The notes under the pieces were generated by a model, which had not been told where the DNA came from, searched no databases, and saw nothing but the letters and a program-made list of their open reading frames with translations. A stretch of DNA of 64,000 nucleotides, taken from assembly GCF_008905045.1 (NCBI RefSeq), contig NZ_VWMY01000028.1, positions 37,676-101,675 on the forward strand, written 5' to 3'. Of the stretch, positions 1 to 8,971 are shown piece by piece; position 1 is the first letter of the stretch, and each line of letters opens with the position of its first letter. The translations under genes were made by a program, and so were the position numbers. Source of the stretch: Streptomyces albicerus (lineage in GTDB: Bacteria > Actinomycetota > Actinomycetes > Streptomycetales > Streptomycetaceae).

Positions 1-230
1 GCCTGGAGATCGAGGGCCTGGGCGGCGGCGAGTGGCTGATCCCCCTCGACTCCCCCGGCGCACTGGCCTCCCCCGATCACGAGGTGGCCCACGTGGCCCT
101 GGACGGCGTCGAGTTCTGCCAACTGGCAGCGGGGCACGTCTCCCCGGAGGAGGCGGCGGCCGGCCAGGTGGGAGACCGAGAGGCGATCAAGGACGTGCTG
201 TTCGCGGCGGCATCACTGAGCCGCATGTAG
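1..230 (+). CDS. C-terminal end of a mycothiol-dependent maleylpyruvate isomerase-like protein (5' end outside window)
   Basis: An open frame enters the window at base 3 and runs 75 codons to TAG at 228-230. The visible part is acidic and ends REAIKDVLFAAASLSRM. The composition and the closing helix resemble the C-terminal domain of the MDMPI/DinB-like family of mycothiol-dependent enzymes common in Streptomyces. The catalytic metal-binding N-terminal part lies outside the window, so the family call rests on a short piece and is tentative. Its stop is 40 bp from the convergent purU stop. Confidence 0.55.
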   Translation, partial: LEIEGLGGGEWLIPLDSPGALASPDHEVAHVALDGVEFCQLAAGHVSPEEAAAGQVGDREAIKDVLFAAASLSRM

Positions 231-269
231 GACGACGAGAGCGCGACCGGCACCCGCGAGACGGCGCCC

Positions 270-1136
270 TCAGTCGAAGACGACCGTCCGGCGCCCGTTC
301 AACAGGATCCGCCGCTCCGCGTGCCACTTCACGGCCCGCGCCAGCGCCTGGCACTCCACGTCCCGCCCCACGGCGACGAGCTGCTCCGGCGTGACCTGGT
401 GCCCCACCCGCTCGACCTCCTGCTCGATGATCGGCCCCTCGTCGAGGTCGGCCGTCACATAGTGCGCGGTGGCACCGATCAGCTTCACACCACGGACGTG
501 CGCCTGGTGGTACGGCTTCGCGCCCTTGAAGCTCGGCAGGAACGAGTGGTGGATGTTGATGATCCGCCCGCTCAGCTGCTTGCAGAGATCGTCGGAGAGG
601 ACCTGCATGTACCGCGCGAGCACCACCAGCTCGACGCCCTGCTCCCGCACCAGCTCCAGCAACTGCGCCTCGGCCTGCGGCTTGTTGTCCTTGGTGACCG
701 GAATGTGGTGGAACGGCACGTCGTACGAAGCGACGAGTTCGGCGAAATCCGTGTGATTGGACACCACAGCCGCGATCTCGACGGGCAGCGCCCCGATGCG
801 CGTCCGGAACAGCAGATCGTTCAGGCAGTGCCCGAACCTGCTGACCATCAGCACGACCCGCATCTTGTCCTCGGCCCGGTTGATCTGCCATTCCATCTGG
901 AAGGAGTCACCGATCGCCGCGAAGCTCGCCCGCAGCTTCTCCACCGTCACCGGCGACTCCGCCGAGAAGTGGACTCGCATGAAGAACAGCCCCGTGTCAT
1001 GGTCACCGAACTGCTGGCTGTCCTCGATGTTGCACCCGGTCATGAACAGATAACTCGACACGGCGTGCACGATGCCCTGCTTGTCAGGACAGGAAAGAGT
1101 GAGGACGTACTGCTCGGGCGCGGACTGCTCGTTCAT
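270..1136 (-). CDS. purU: Formyltetrahydrofolate deformylase
   Basis: Hydrolyses 10-formyl-tetrahydrofolate to formate and tetrahydrofolate in the cytoplasm; it balances the one-carbon pool and supplies formate to the formate-dependent purine step. The 288 residues match the usual family length. An ACT-type regulatory domain covers about residues 9-85 (CPDKQGIVHAVS), followed by the formyltransferase fold. The catalytic triad can be placed at Asn194 and His196 in NIHHSFLPSFKGAKPY and Asp232 in TADLDEGPIIEQ. The ATG at 1136 is the first start and gives the standard N-terminus. It is transcribed alone or after the gene at 1272-1709, 135 bp upstream, with a dispersed repeat in between. Confidence 0.96.
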   Translation of the reverse strand: MNEQSAPEQYVLTLSCPDKQGIVHAVSSYLFMTGCNIEDSQQFGDHDTGLFFMRVHFSAESPVTVEKLRASFAAIGDSFQMEWQINRAEDKMRVVLMVSRFGHCLNDLLFRTRIGALPVEIAAVVSNHTDFAELVASYDVPFHHIPVTKDNKPQAEAQLLELVREQGVELVVLARYMQVLSDDLCKQLSGRIINIHHSFLPSFKGAKPYHQAHVRGVKLIGATAHYVTADLDEGPIIEQEVERVGHQVTPEQLVAVGRDVECQALARAVKWHAERRILLNGRRTVVFD

Positions 1137-1183
1137 GCACGCCAGGGTCCCATATCAAGAGGGAATGCCGAGCACACGCCCAC

Positions 1184-1271
1184 TTAGGGGCGCGGGGAAC
1201 TGCGCGACCAGCCACACACGACCCGCACGAACCCACCCATCGGCACGAACCCGCCGAACCGAGCGGAGCGC
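1184..1271 (+). repeat. Dispersed intergenic repeat, copy 1
   Basis: Contains the core GGGGCGCGGGGAACTGCGCG followed by ACCAGCCAC and a run of ACCCGCACGAA-type units, ending in AGCGGAGCGC against the stop of the next gene. The same core recurs at about 8.1, 10.6, 25.2, 38.0, 50.5, 56.3 and 64.0 kb. Confidence 0.75.
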
Positions 1272-1709
1272 CTACGCAGACCGAGTCATGATCCTCAGCA
1301 CCTCAAGAGTCCGAGGCGGAGCATCGGGATCCTCCCCGTCGCTCACAGCCATCCGCACATGCGCATCCCGGGCGGCCCGCACGGCCTCCGGCCACCCCTG
1401 ATGGTCGAGGTAGGCGGAGACAGCGGCATCAGGCCCCACCTGATGCATGATCCTCAGCACCCGGAGCACGGCGGTATCGACGAGCGCCGCCTCCTGAGAG
1501 TCCCGGAAGATCGTCCCCACGTACTTCTCGGCGGACCAGTTGTCCAGCCAGGTGTCCTCGACGAGGCGATAGACGGCATCGGTCACATCCCCGTACCCGT
1601 CGACCCCCGCGAGCCAGACCCCCCGCTGGAACTCGGTGTCGGAAAGCATGTGCAGCGCGGAGCGCACATTGCTGCGCCAGCGCCACCACGGCATATCGTT
1701 CAGTGGCAT
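1272..1709 (-). CDS. SCO4402-family hypothetical protein
   Basis: A 145-residue soluble protein of unknown function that I recognise as the Streptomyces SCO4402 type: it begins MPLNDMPWWRWRSNV and continues with GVDGYGDVTDAVYRLVEDTW, then ends in LEVLRIMTRSA. It is helical and rich in Trp and acidic residues, with no signal peptide or membrane segment. The frame is open upstream to 1772, but the conserved-looking sequence begins at the ATG at 1709; ATG 1718 is an alternative. Its 5' end lies back to back with the binding-protein gene at 1890, so the two share a 180-bp divergent promoter region. Confidence 0.8.
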   Translation of the reverse strand: MPLNDMPWWRWRSNVRSALHMLSDTEFQRGVWLAGVDGYGDVTDAVYRLVEDTWLDNWSAEKYVGTIFRDSQEAALVDTAVLRVLRIMHQVGPDAAVSAYLDHQGWPEAVRAARDAHVRMAVSDGEDPDAPPRTLEVLRIMTRSA

Positions 1710-1889
1710 GCCGCCCATGGTGGATGAGCGACGCCCGCGACGGGAAGAGTTCTCCGAACCTTGCACGGTCACCGATCGTACGTTCCCGCCCGATCGTCCC
1801 GTCCCGCACCCCGCTGTTCACCTTCTCGTCACCGAGCGTTGACCGAGGATCACACCAGCCGTAGCTGTGTGGCGGAATCGTGCGTGTCC

Positions 1890-3185
1890 ATGACCGGCAG
1901 GCGACGCACTCGCACCTTCCTCCCCGCCCTCCACCGTCCCGCCAAGGCCAGAGTGCTGACCGCGGGTGCACTGGCGGCGTGCGCGTCGATAGCCGTCGGT
2001 TGCGGTGTCGTCCCCGGTACCACGGGGGGTTCCGGGGACGACCCCATCACCGTCATGACGTGGGCACCCGAGAAGACCAAAGCGACCAACAAGCCCGGTA
2101 TGCCCGCCATGGCACTGGCGTACGCGCGCTGGGTCAACTCCCACGGCGGCATCAACGGCCGCAAGCTCAAGGTTCTCACCTGCAACGACCACAACGACTC
2201 GGTGGCCGCCGCCAACTGCGCCCGGCGCGCGGTCGACGAGAACGTCGTCGCGGTCGTCGGCTCGTACAGCCAGCATGCCCGCTCCTTCTTCTCCCCGCTG
2301 GAGGGTGCCGGCATCCCGTACCTCGGCGGGTACGGCGTCACGGAGGACGAGTTCACCAGCCCGCTCTCCTATCCCGTCAACGGCGGCCAGCCCTCCCTCC
2401 TGGCCGGCCTCGGCCAGCAGCTCGGCAAGATCTGCGGCCCCGTCACCCTCGTACGCCCCGACACGATCGCCGGCGACGAACTGCCCGTCCTGCTCGACTC
2501 CGGCCTGAAGTCCGCGAGTCATTCGGCCTCCGTCGACCAGCGGGCCGCCGAGGACGCCACCGAGTACTCGGGGCACGCCGATCAGGCGCTGCGGCGGGTC
2601 ACGGCGGATCCGGTGGAGGAGGGGTGCGTGGTGCCCGCCCTGGGCGACCGCACGGACACCTTCATGGACTCGTTCCGGCGCGCCCGCGAGGACTACCCGG
2701 ACGTGCGCACGGCGTCCGTGATGGGCAGCGTCGACCAGTCGGTGATCGACGCGACGGGCAGCACGTACGAGGGGTCGTACGTCACCGGCTGGTACCCGGC
2801 GTCGAGCGACAAGCGGTGGAAGCCGATGCGCAAGGTCATCAGTGAGGAGGCCTTCGGCGACAACCGGATCGACGCCGCGGACCCGGGGGTGCAGACGACC
2901 TGGGTCGCGTACACCGCCCTGAAGAAGGCCATCGAGTCGCTGGGCGACGGCGAGGTGTCCTCGCGGACGCTGCGGCGGACCCTCGACGACGGCCTGAAGA
3001 TCAACACGAGTGGGCTGACGCCGACGCTCAGCTGGAGCTTCCAGGACCTGACCGCGGCGAGCGGCTTCCCGCGGCTGGTCAACTCGGACGTGACCTTCCA
3101 GGTGGTGCGCGGGGGTCAACTGGTCGCGGCGCGCAAGGGGTTCGTGAACGTGTCGAAGGTGCTGGAGAGCACGGAAGCGTCCTGA
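1890..3185 (+). CDS. ABC transporter substrate-binding lipoprotein (type 1, Liv-like)
   Basis: Extracytoplasmic solute-binding protein of the type 1 periplasmic-binding fold used by branched-chain amino acid and amide uptake systems. The N-terminus carries a twin-arginine-like stretch (GRRRTRTF), a hydrophobic segment and a lipobox AVGC with the lipid-acceptor Cys at about residue 38. The body then shows AMALAYARWVNSHGGINGRKL and VVAVVGSYSQHAR, typical of this fold. The length, 431 residues, is normal. Start: ATG 1890; GTG 1884 in the same frame sits 7 nt behind a GGCGGA sequence and is also possible. No permease or ATPase gene is adjacent, so it is an orphan receptor here; the ligand is unknown. 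Confidence 0.85.
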   Translation: MTGRRRTRTFLPALHRPAKARVLTAGALAACASIAVGCGVVPGTTGGSGDDPITVMTWAPEKTKATNKPGMPAMALAYARWVNSHGGINGRKLKVLTCNDHNDSVAAANCARRAVDENVVAVVGSYSQHARSFFSPLEGAGIPYLGGYGVTEDEFTSPLSYPVNGGQPSLLAGLGQQLGKICGPVTLVRPDTIAGDELPVLLDSGLKSASHSASVDQRAAEDATEYSGHADQALRRVTADPVEEGCVVPALGDRTDTFMDSFRRAREDYPDVRTASVMGSVDQSVIDATGSTYEGSYVTGWYPASSDKRWKPMRKVISEEAFGDNRIDAADPGVQTTWVAYTALKKAIESLGDGEVSSRTLRRTLDDGLKINTSGLTPTLSWSFQDLTAASGFPRLVNSDVTFQVVRGGQLVAARKGFVNVSKVLESTEAS

Positions 3186-3205
3186 TCACGGCCGATCCGG
3201 CTCGA

Positions 3206-3310
3206 TCACAGCTGGTCGAGCCGACTGTTACTCACAGCTGGTCATGCCGGCCGCGACTCACAACTGGTCGGGCCGGCCGTAACTCGGTTCACAGTTGGCC
3301 GGGCTGGCGT
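3206..3310. repeat. Four degenerate tandem units at the 3' end of the Pro/Gln-rich gene
   Basis: Units starting TCACAGCTGGTC, TCACAGCTGGTC, TCACAACTGGTC and TCACAGTTGGCC follow each other at about 26, 25 and 31 bp. The last unit is the 3' end of the minus-strand gene, with its TCA complementary to the stop codon. The other three look like duplicated copies of that gene end in the space between two convergent genes. Confidence 0.6.
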
Positions 3311-5484
3311 TCCGTCAGTCCGTAGGTCTGGGCGACGGAGTTCCACAGCTTCGCGGCCTTGGCCTTCTGCGTGGTCGCGGTGCCGCTCTCGCGGTTGCCC
3401 GCGGCGGTCTGGCCCGTGGCGCGCGCCTGGCCCTTGGGACAGCCCTTCTTGCCGGCGACCTGGTCGGCCCAGGCGGCGTAGTGGGTGTCGGCCGCGGCGG
3501 AGGCCTTCCAGGCGCTGTTGAGCGCGGCCGTCAGCTGCGCGTGGTTCGGGAGCTTGTCGACGGAGAGGGCCGCGAGGCGGGTGACCAGGCCGTTGCGCTG
3601 CCGGGCCGCGTTGCGCAGGTCGGTGGCCGCCTGGCCGAGGTTGGTGCACTTGCGTATGTTGCCGACGGCCTTGACCACCGAGTCGCGGCTGTTCCCGCTG
3701 TCCGCCAGGAGCTTGTCCAGGGCCACGGCCTGCGCCTTGGCCGGGTCGGCGGACGCGGACGCGGACGCGGAGTCGTCCGTGGCGGGAGCCGTCGCCGCCA
3801 CCGTCGTGTTCTCGTCGCCCTTGTCATCGCCACCGCCACCGCTGAGCAGGGCGCCGGCGCCTATGCCGAGCACGGCTATGCCTATGCCGACGGCGGCGAT
3901 GAGGGGCACGCGGGAGCGGGTACGGCCACCGCGGCCGTTGTTGTCGCCGCCCGCCGCGCCACGGTGTGAGCCGCGCCCGGAAGGACCGTCGGGAACGCCT
4001 GGAGCGCCTGGAGCGCCTGGGGCACCCGGGTGGGCGGCGGGGGTGCCGTATCCGGGGCCGTTCTGTCCCGCCCGCGGCTGCTCGAACCGCGGCAACTGCT
4101 GCGTGGAGCCTCCGGCGTCCGCGTCCGCCCGGAAGAGGTTGTCGAACTCGGCCGGCGGCTGCTGACGGTCCTCCGGCGCGCCCGGCCGTATCCCGTACGG
4201 GGCTCCGCCGGGCTGCGCGGGCACCGGCGCGATGAACTGCGTGGGCTGGGCGTCGGGGTCCACGGCCGGTGGCAGGGGCCCGGCTCCATTACCTCCGGGC
4301 ATCGGCCCCGACCCGTCCTGCCGGACCCGACCGAGAAACCGGGTGGATTCGGAAGACGCGGCTTGGGGTGACCTCGCTTCGGCGGGCATCTCGGGCGGCA
4401 GCGCACCGGGGCCCACCGGGGGGAGGAGCTGTGTGGCGCCCTCGTCCACGGGCGCGGCGGCGGGCACGGGCGGCAGGTACTGGGTCGCGCCCTCGTCCAT
4501 GGGCGCGGCGGGCGGCAACGCACCAGCACCGACACCCGCCCCCGCGCCCGCGGGCGGAAGCGGCGCGGCCGCCGACTGGCCGCCGGGGGCGTGCGGGTAG
4601 CCGTAACCACCCGGCCCCTGCGCATCGGCGGAGCCGCCCTGCGCCTGCGACGCCATGTGCCCGGCGGGAGGCTGGGGTGCCACCGCCTGGCCGCCATGGG
4701 CCTGCGGGTAGCCGTAACCACCCTGCCCCTGCGCGTCGGCCGAGCCTTGTGTGTGCGACGGTGCCTGGCCGGCCTGGGCCTGCGGGGCCCCGGCCCCGTA
4801 CGCGCCCGGTGTCTGCGGTGCGCCGTACCCGTTCGTCGTCGTGCCCTCGTGCGGGAAGGCTGTCCCGCCGCCCGGCTGCTGCTGGGGCTGGGGCTGGGAT
4901 CCCGCTGCGGCCGCCTGCGGCGGAAGCTGGCCACCGCCGTTCTGCGCCTGCGGGCCGCCCCACTGGGCGCCCGGGCCCTGCGCGCCGTACTGGGCCGTCG
5001 GCTCGGCGTACTGCGACGCGTGCCCGTCATGCCCGCCCTGCGCACCCCAGCCCGAGGCCGGAGCACCGGAGCCCGGAGTCGAAGCGCTCCAGCTCGAAGT
5101 CTGCGTACCCGGGGTCTGCGTACCCGGGCCCTGTGCCGACGCAGCCGAGCCCGAAGGCGATCCGTCCCAGCCCGCAGCGGCCGCACCCGAGCCCGGAGCG
5201 GCGCCTGCGCCTGCGTCCGGCGAACCCCAGCCGGAGTTCTGCGGGCCCTGGTCCTGACCCGCCGTACCCCATTCGCCGGGCGGCGTCCAGCCCTGCCCAG
5301 GCTCCGGAGGAGTCTGCGGGGCGGGGCCCGGGCCCCACGGCTGGTCCCAGGCCTGGCCGCCCGCCGGGATCGCACGGTCGCCCGTCTGGCCCGGCAGGAG
5401 GGGCTCGCCGCCGTCGGACGGCAGCACGATGCCTTCGCGCGCGGGCCGCGGCGAGGGCTCGTCGCCCTGTCCGTTGTGCGTCAC
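3289..5484 (-). CDS. Large Pro/Gly/Gln-rich single-pass membrane protein of unknown function
   Basis: 731 residues starting at GTG 5484, with AGGAG about 6 nt upstream. Residues 1 to about 520 are a disordered cytoplasmic region rich in Pro, Gly, Gln and Ala, with two copies of a SADAQG-GGYGYP unit and a series of short Thr-centred motifs (EGATQYLPPV, EGATQLLPPV, QPTQFIAPV, STQQLPRF). One membrane segment lies at about 528-548 (LIAAVGIGIAVLGIGAGALL). The outer domain of about 180 residues has two cysteines (in RKCTN and KKGCPKG) that could form a disulphide. The Thr motifs look like possible Ser/Thr-kinase or FHA docking sites; that is inference. No known domain recognised. Confidence 0.8.
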   Translation of the reverse strand: MTHNGQGDEPSPRPAREGIVLPSDGGEPLLPGQTGDRAIPAGGQAWDQPWGPGPAPQTPPEPGQGWTPPGEWGTAGQDQGPQNSGWGSPDAGAGAAPGSGAAAAGWDGSPSGSAASAQGPGTQTPGTQTSSWSASTPGSGAPASGWGAQGGHDGHASQYAEPTAQYGAQGPGAQWGGPQAQNGGGQLPPQAAAAGSQPQPQQQPGGGTAFPHEGTTTNGYGAPQTPGAYGAGAPQAQAGQAPSHTQGSADAQGQGGYGYPQAHGGQAVAPQPPAGHMASQAQGGSADAQGPGGYGYPHAPGGQSAAAPLPPAGAGAGVGAGALPPAAPMDEGATQYLPPVPAAAPVDEGATQLLPPVGPGALPPEMPAEARSPQAASSESTRFLGRVRQDGSGPMPGGNGAGPLPPAVDPDAQPTQFIAPVPAQPGGAPYGIRPGAPEDRQQPPAEFDNLFRADADAGGSTQQLPRFEQPRAGQNGPGYGTPAAHPGAPGAPGAPGVPDGPSGRGSHRGAAGGDNNGRGGRTRSRVPLIAAVGIGIAVLGIGAGALLSGGGGDDKGDENTTVAATAPATDDSASASASADPAKAQAVALDKLLADSGNSRDSVVKAVGNIRKCTNLGQAATDLRNAARQRNGLVTRLAALSVDKLPNHAQLTAALNSAWKASAAADTHYAAWADQVAGKKGCPKGQARATGQTAAGNRESGTATTQKAKAAKLWNSVAQTYGLTERQPGQL

Positions 5485-5701
5485 CGGGACTCCTACGAAT
5501 GGGGGACCTTCGGAATCGTCGGTTCACGCTACCGGGTCCCCACAACCCGGTGCCACGCAGCACAGGACGTGACCCCCGCCACCAGGGACAGCGAGTGACA
5601 AAACCGCCCCTCGGGACGCTGTTTACGTCTCCTTTCAGCCTCCTTTCACGCCTCCTTCGGCGACGCACACCCCGTTTCCCGAACGTTCACGCCCCATACG
5701 C

Positions 5702-7087
5702 CTAGGCCGCTGCCTGCAACTCCATGCGCGCCCCGAACTCCCGCACCACAGGCTCCTCCCGGTACGGCTCCAGCCGCTGCTGGAAGTCCTCCAGATACTC
5801 GGCCCCGCGGTTGGACCGCAGCGTGCCGAGCAGCTCGACCGCGCGCAGGCCCGTGTGACAGGCCTGCTCGACCTCGCGCTGCTGGACCTGTGCCGTGGCC
5901 AGCAGGACGTACCCGATCGCGCGCCGCCTCGCGCGCGACTCGGGGTGCCCGGCCAGGGACTCCTCCGCGCGTCGCGCCGCCGCCTCGGCCTGCCCCAGGT
6001 CCCGGTGACAATGCGCCAACTCATCGGCCAGATATGCCTCGTCGAAGTGCGCGATCCACCGCGGGTCGTCCCCGGACTCCGGATCGGCCTGCTCCAGCGC
6101 CGACACGGCCCGCCCGGACGCCGCCTGCGCCGAGCGCGCGTCACCCATCAACGCGTGCCCCCGCGCCTCCGCGGCGTGGAACATCGACTCCGCGCGCGGA
6201 GTGACCCGCCCGCGCGCCCCCTCCTGCGCCGCGCGCGCCAACTGCGCGATCTCTCGCGGATTCCCGAGCTGCGCGGCCAGGTGACTCATGGACGCGGCAA
6301 GGACGTACCCGCCGTATCCGCGGTCGCCCGCCGCCTGCGCGAGCCGCAGCGCCTGGATGTAGTACCGCTGCGCGAGCCCCGGCTGCCCCGTGTCGACCGC
6401 CATGTAGCCCGCCAGCTCCGTCAACCGAGCGACCGCCGCGAAGAGTTCACGCCCGACCGATTCCCGGTACGAGCCCGCCAGCAGCCCGGAGACGACACTG
6501 TTGAGGTAGTGCACGACGACCGGGCGTACATGCCCGCTGCCGTACTGGTGGTCGAGGTCGACCAGCGCCTGGGTCATCGCGCTCACCGCCGCCACGTCGG
6601 ACGTACCGACCCGCGGCCCGGCCGAGCGCGACACCTGCGCGTCCGGCGCCGAGATCAGCCAGTCCCGGCTCGGCTCGACGAGCGCGGAGGCCGCGACGGA
6701 CGAGCCGGACAGGAAGTCCCGGCGTCCCACGTCGCTGCGCCACAGCTCGCAGACCTGCTCGATCGCTCCGAGGACGGTCGGCGAGAACTGGAGACCGACG
6801 CCCGACGCGAGGTTCTTGCCGTTCGCCATGCCGATCTCGTCGATCGTGACGGTCCGGCCCAGCTTGCGGCCGAGCGCCTCGGCGATGATCGCGGGCGCCC
6901 GTCCACGCGGCTGCTGACCGCGCAGCCAGCGCGCCACGGACGTCTTGTCGTAGCGCAGATCGAGACCATGTTCCGCGCCGCACATATTGACCCGGCGGGC
7001 CAGCCCGGCGTTCGAACAGCCCGCTTCCTGGATGAGCGCCTGCAGTCGTTCGTTCGGCTGCCGCGCGACGAGAGGCCTTGCGGCCAT
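5702..7087 (-). CDS. NsdA/NsdB-type regulator with N-terminal DNA-binding-like domain and TPR region
   Basis: 461 residues. The first 90 residues (NERLQALIQEAGCSNAGLARR, then TSVARWLRGQQPRGRAP) match the N-terminus of the Streptomyces NsdA-type regulators, which are negative regulators of antibiotic production and development. The remainder is alpha-helical with TPR-like repeats (for example LAQRYYIQALRLAQAAGDRG). Members of this family are numerous paralogues, so which one this is cannot be told here. The start is ATG 7087, with AGGGGG 6 nt upstream; the frame is open far upstream but without a start signal. Divergent from the prim-pol gene. Confidence 0.85.
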   Translation of the reverse strand: MAARPLVARQPNERLQALIQEAGCSNAGLARRVNMCGAEHGLDLRYDKTSVARWLRGQQPRGRAPAIIAEALGRKLGRTVTIDEIGMANGKNLASGVGLQFSPTVLGAIEQVCELWRSDVGRRDFLSGSSVAASALVEPSRDWLISAPDAQVSRSAGPRVGTSDVAAVSAMTQALVDLDHQYGSGHVRPVVVHYLNSVVSGLLAGSYRESVGRELFAAVARLTELAGYMAVDTGQPGLAQRYYIQALRLAQAAGDRGYGGYVLAASMSHLAAQLGNPREIAQLARAAQEGARGRVTPRAESMFHAAEARGHALMGDARSAQAASGRAVSALEQADPESGDDPRWIAHFDEAYLADELAHCHRDLGQAEAAARRAEESLAGHPESRARRRAIGYVLLATAQVQQREVEQACHTGLRAVELLGTLRSNRGAEYLEDFQQRLEPYREEPVVREFGARMELQAAA

Positions 7088-7402
7088 GGCGTACCCCCTG
7101 TGGCTGCGGTGCCTGCCCACGCACCGAGTTGACGAGTCCTCAGTGACCGGAACCTCCTGCCCGTGAAAGGAACGAAAAGATCCGGCCTCGAAGATCAATG
7201 CCCCGCGGACATACCGAAGATGCGAGACATGCGAGGATTGCCGGGGTAAAGGCTGCTGCCTGCCCCTCCCCTGGTTACCCAGCCCCCGCTGCCGTTCCTC
7301 ATGCGCGCCCCCACACATGCATCCATGCGCCCCACGTGTGGAATCGGTGCTCCTCCCCCGCGCGCGCGTGAGCCGTAACCCCTGGTGGGTGCGGGAGTTG
7401 AG
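7088..7402. promoter_or_regulatory. Divergent intergenic region between the NsdA-like regulator and the prim-pol gene
   Basis: 315 bp without a gene. It holds an A-rich stretch (about 7166-7180) and an inverted repeat CCACAC (7311-7316) / GTGTGG (7336-7341). Promoters for both flanking genes must lie here, but I see no clear -35/-10 pair. Confidence 0.4.
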
Positions 7403-8068
7403 TTGGGCGTGGAAGAGACGATCGCAGGCACCGAGACCGCCCAGATCCCGAAGCAGCGAGGCGAGTCGCTGCAGGACACCGCCGTGCGCTATGCCGAGGA
7501 GCGCCACTGGGACGTGTTCCCCGGCACCTGGCTGGAAGCCGTCGACGGGGTGCAGCGCTGCTCGTGCGGCGAGCCGGCATGCGCCGTGCCCGGCGTGCAT
7601 CCGGCGCGTGAGGACTGGGCGACGCTGGCCACCGGCAGTGCGACCGTCGCGCGGCGGATGTGGGCGAAACAGCCGTCGGCGTCGATTCTGTTGCCCACGG
7701 GGCGGACGTTCGACGCGATCGACGTTCCTGAGACCTCGGGGTTTCTCGCGCTGGCCCGGATGAAGCGGATGGAGCTGACGCTCGGGCCCGTTACGTGTAC
7801 TCCGGATCGGCGGATGCAGTTCTTCGTGTTGCCCGGGGCTGCGGTGAAGGTGCCCGATCTTGTGCGGAAGTTGGGGTGGCCGCTTGCCTCCCTTGATCTC
7901 GAGGTGCTCGGTGAGGGGACGTACGTTGCTGCGCCGCCCACCCGGTTCGGGGCGCGGGGGGCTGTGCAGTGGGCTTGTCGGCCGACCCCTGCGAATCGGT
8001 GGTTGCCGGATGCCGAGGAACTCATCTCGCCCTTGGCTTACGCCTGCGGGCGTGATGCTCGGCGGTAG
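7403..8068 (+). CDS. Stand-alone bifunctional DNA primase/polymerase (prim-pol) domain protein
   Basis: 221 residues resembling the N-terminal archaeo-eukaryotic-primase domain of phage and plasmid replication proteins, but without helicase or other partner domains. Visible features are YAEERHWDVFPGTW, a CSCGEPAC Cys pair and the candidate metal-binding Asp residues in FDAIDVPE. Such short versions are chromosomal and conserved in Streptomyces; the role is unknown. I chose TTG 7403 because GGGAG lies 5 nt upstream and the product then begins GVEETIAG as in homologues I remember; GTG 7385 and GTG 7409 are in frame alternatives. Confidence 0.82.
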   Translation: MGVEETIAGTETAQIPKQRGESLQDTAVRYAEERHWDVFPGTWLEAVDGVQRCSCGEPACAVPGVHPAREDWATLATGSATVARRMWAKQPSASILLPTGRTFDAIDVPETSGFLALARMKRMELTLGPVTCTPDRRMQFFVLPGAAVKVPDLVRKLGWPLASLDLEVLGEGTYVAAPPTRFGARGAVQWACRPTPANRWLPDAEELISPLAYACGRDARR

Positions 8069-8160
8069 CGCTCCGCGCGGGCGGTGGGGGTTCGTCTGCG
8101 GGTGCGTGGGGGCTGGTCGCGCAGTTCCCCGCGCCCCTTGCGGGGCCCCCTGCGGGGCAC
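8069..8160 (-). repeat. Dispersed intergenic repeat, copy 2
   Basis: Begins AGCGCTCCGCGCGGG and ends GGCTGGTCGCGCAGTTCCCC followed by GCGCCCCTTGCGGGG, the reverse orientation of copy 1. It fills the space between the prim-pol stop and the ABC ATPase start and has strong hairpin potential. Confidence 0.75.
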
Positions 8161-8179
8161 GCCCCGTATCGTGCCCCGC

Positions 8180-8971
8180 ATGACCGAAGGAGTGCGGGTG
8201 GGTGCTGTTGCCGTGCGCGTGCGGGGGCTCTGGAAGCGGTTCGGGGAGCAAGTCGCCGTTGCGGGGATCGATCTGGAGTTGCCCGCGGGGCAGTTCATCG
8301 GGCTGGTCGGGCCCAATGGGGCGGGGAAGACCACCACGCTGTCGATGGTGACCGGGCTGCTGCGGCCAGATCAGGGGAGCGTGGAGGTCGTCGGGCACGA
8401 TGTGTGGCGCGACCCCACGGAGGTCAAGGCCCGCATCGGGGTGCTCCCTGAAGGACTGCGGCTCTTCGAGCGGCTTTCGGGGCGGGAACTCCTCGCGTAC
8501 ACCGGGCGGTTGCGCGGGCTGCCGGGCGTCGAGGTCGACAAACGGGCCACCCAGCTGCTCGACGTGCTCGACCTCGCCGGGGCGCAGCACAAGCTCGTCG
8601 TCGACTACTCGACCGGCATGCGCAAGAAGATCGGCCTCGCGGCGGCGCTGCTGCACAACCCCGAAGTGCTGTTCCTGGACGAGCCGTTCGAGGGCGTCGA
8701 CCCGATCTCCGCGCAGACCATCCGCGGCGTGCTGGAGCGTTACACCGCCTCCGGAGCGACCGTCGTCTTCTCCTCCCACGTGATGGAGCTGGTCGAGTCG
8801 CTGTGCGACTGGGTCGCGGTCATGGCCGCGGGGCGCATCCGCGCCCACGGTCCGCTCGCCGACGTACGCGGCGACGCGCCCTCCCTCCAGCAGGCCTTCC
8901 TCGAACTCGTCGGCGCGAACGGCCGCAGCGCCGGCTCCGACCTCGACTGGCTGGGCGGCGGCGCCCGATGA
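8180..8971 (+). CDS. ABC transporter ATP-binding protein
   Basis: 263 residues; the ATPase of a two-gene ABC system. Walker A is GPNGAGKTT, the signature is the variant STGMRKK instead of LSGGQ, Walker B is VLFLDEPF and the H-loop is SSHVME. The order and the short ATPase resemble exporters of the ABC-2 type. Start ATG 8180 (MTEGVRVGAVAV); upstream frame lies in the repeat and is not coding. The stop overlaps the start of the permease gene (ATGA), so the two are translationally coupled. Confidence 0.92.
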   Translation: MTEGVRVGAVAVRVRGLWKRFGEQVAVAGIDLELPAGQFIGLVGPNGAGKTTTLSMVTGLLRPDQGSVEVVGHDVWRDPTEVKARIGVLPEGLRLFERLSGRELLAYTGRLRGLPGVEVDKRATQLLDVLDLAGAQHKLVVDYSTGMRKKIGLAAALLHNPEVLFLDEPFEGVDPISAQTIRGVLERYTASGATVVFSSHVMELVESLCDWVAVMAAGRIRAHGPLADVRGDAPSLQQAFLELVGANGRSAGSDLDWLGGGAR

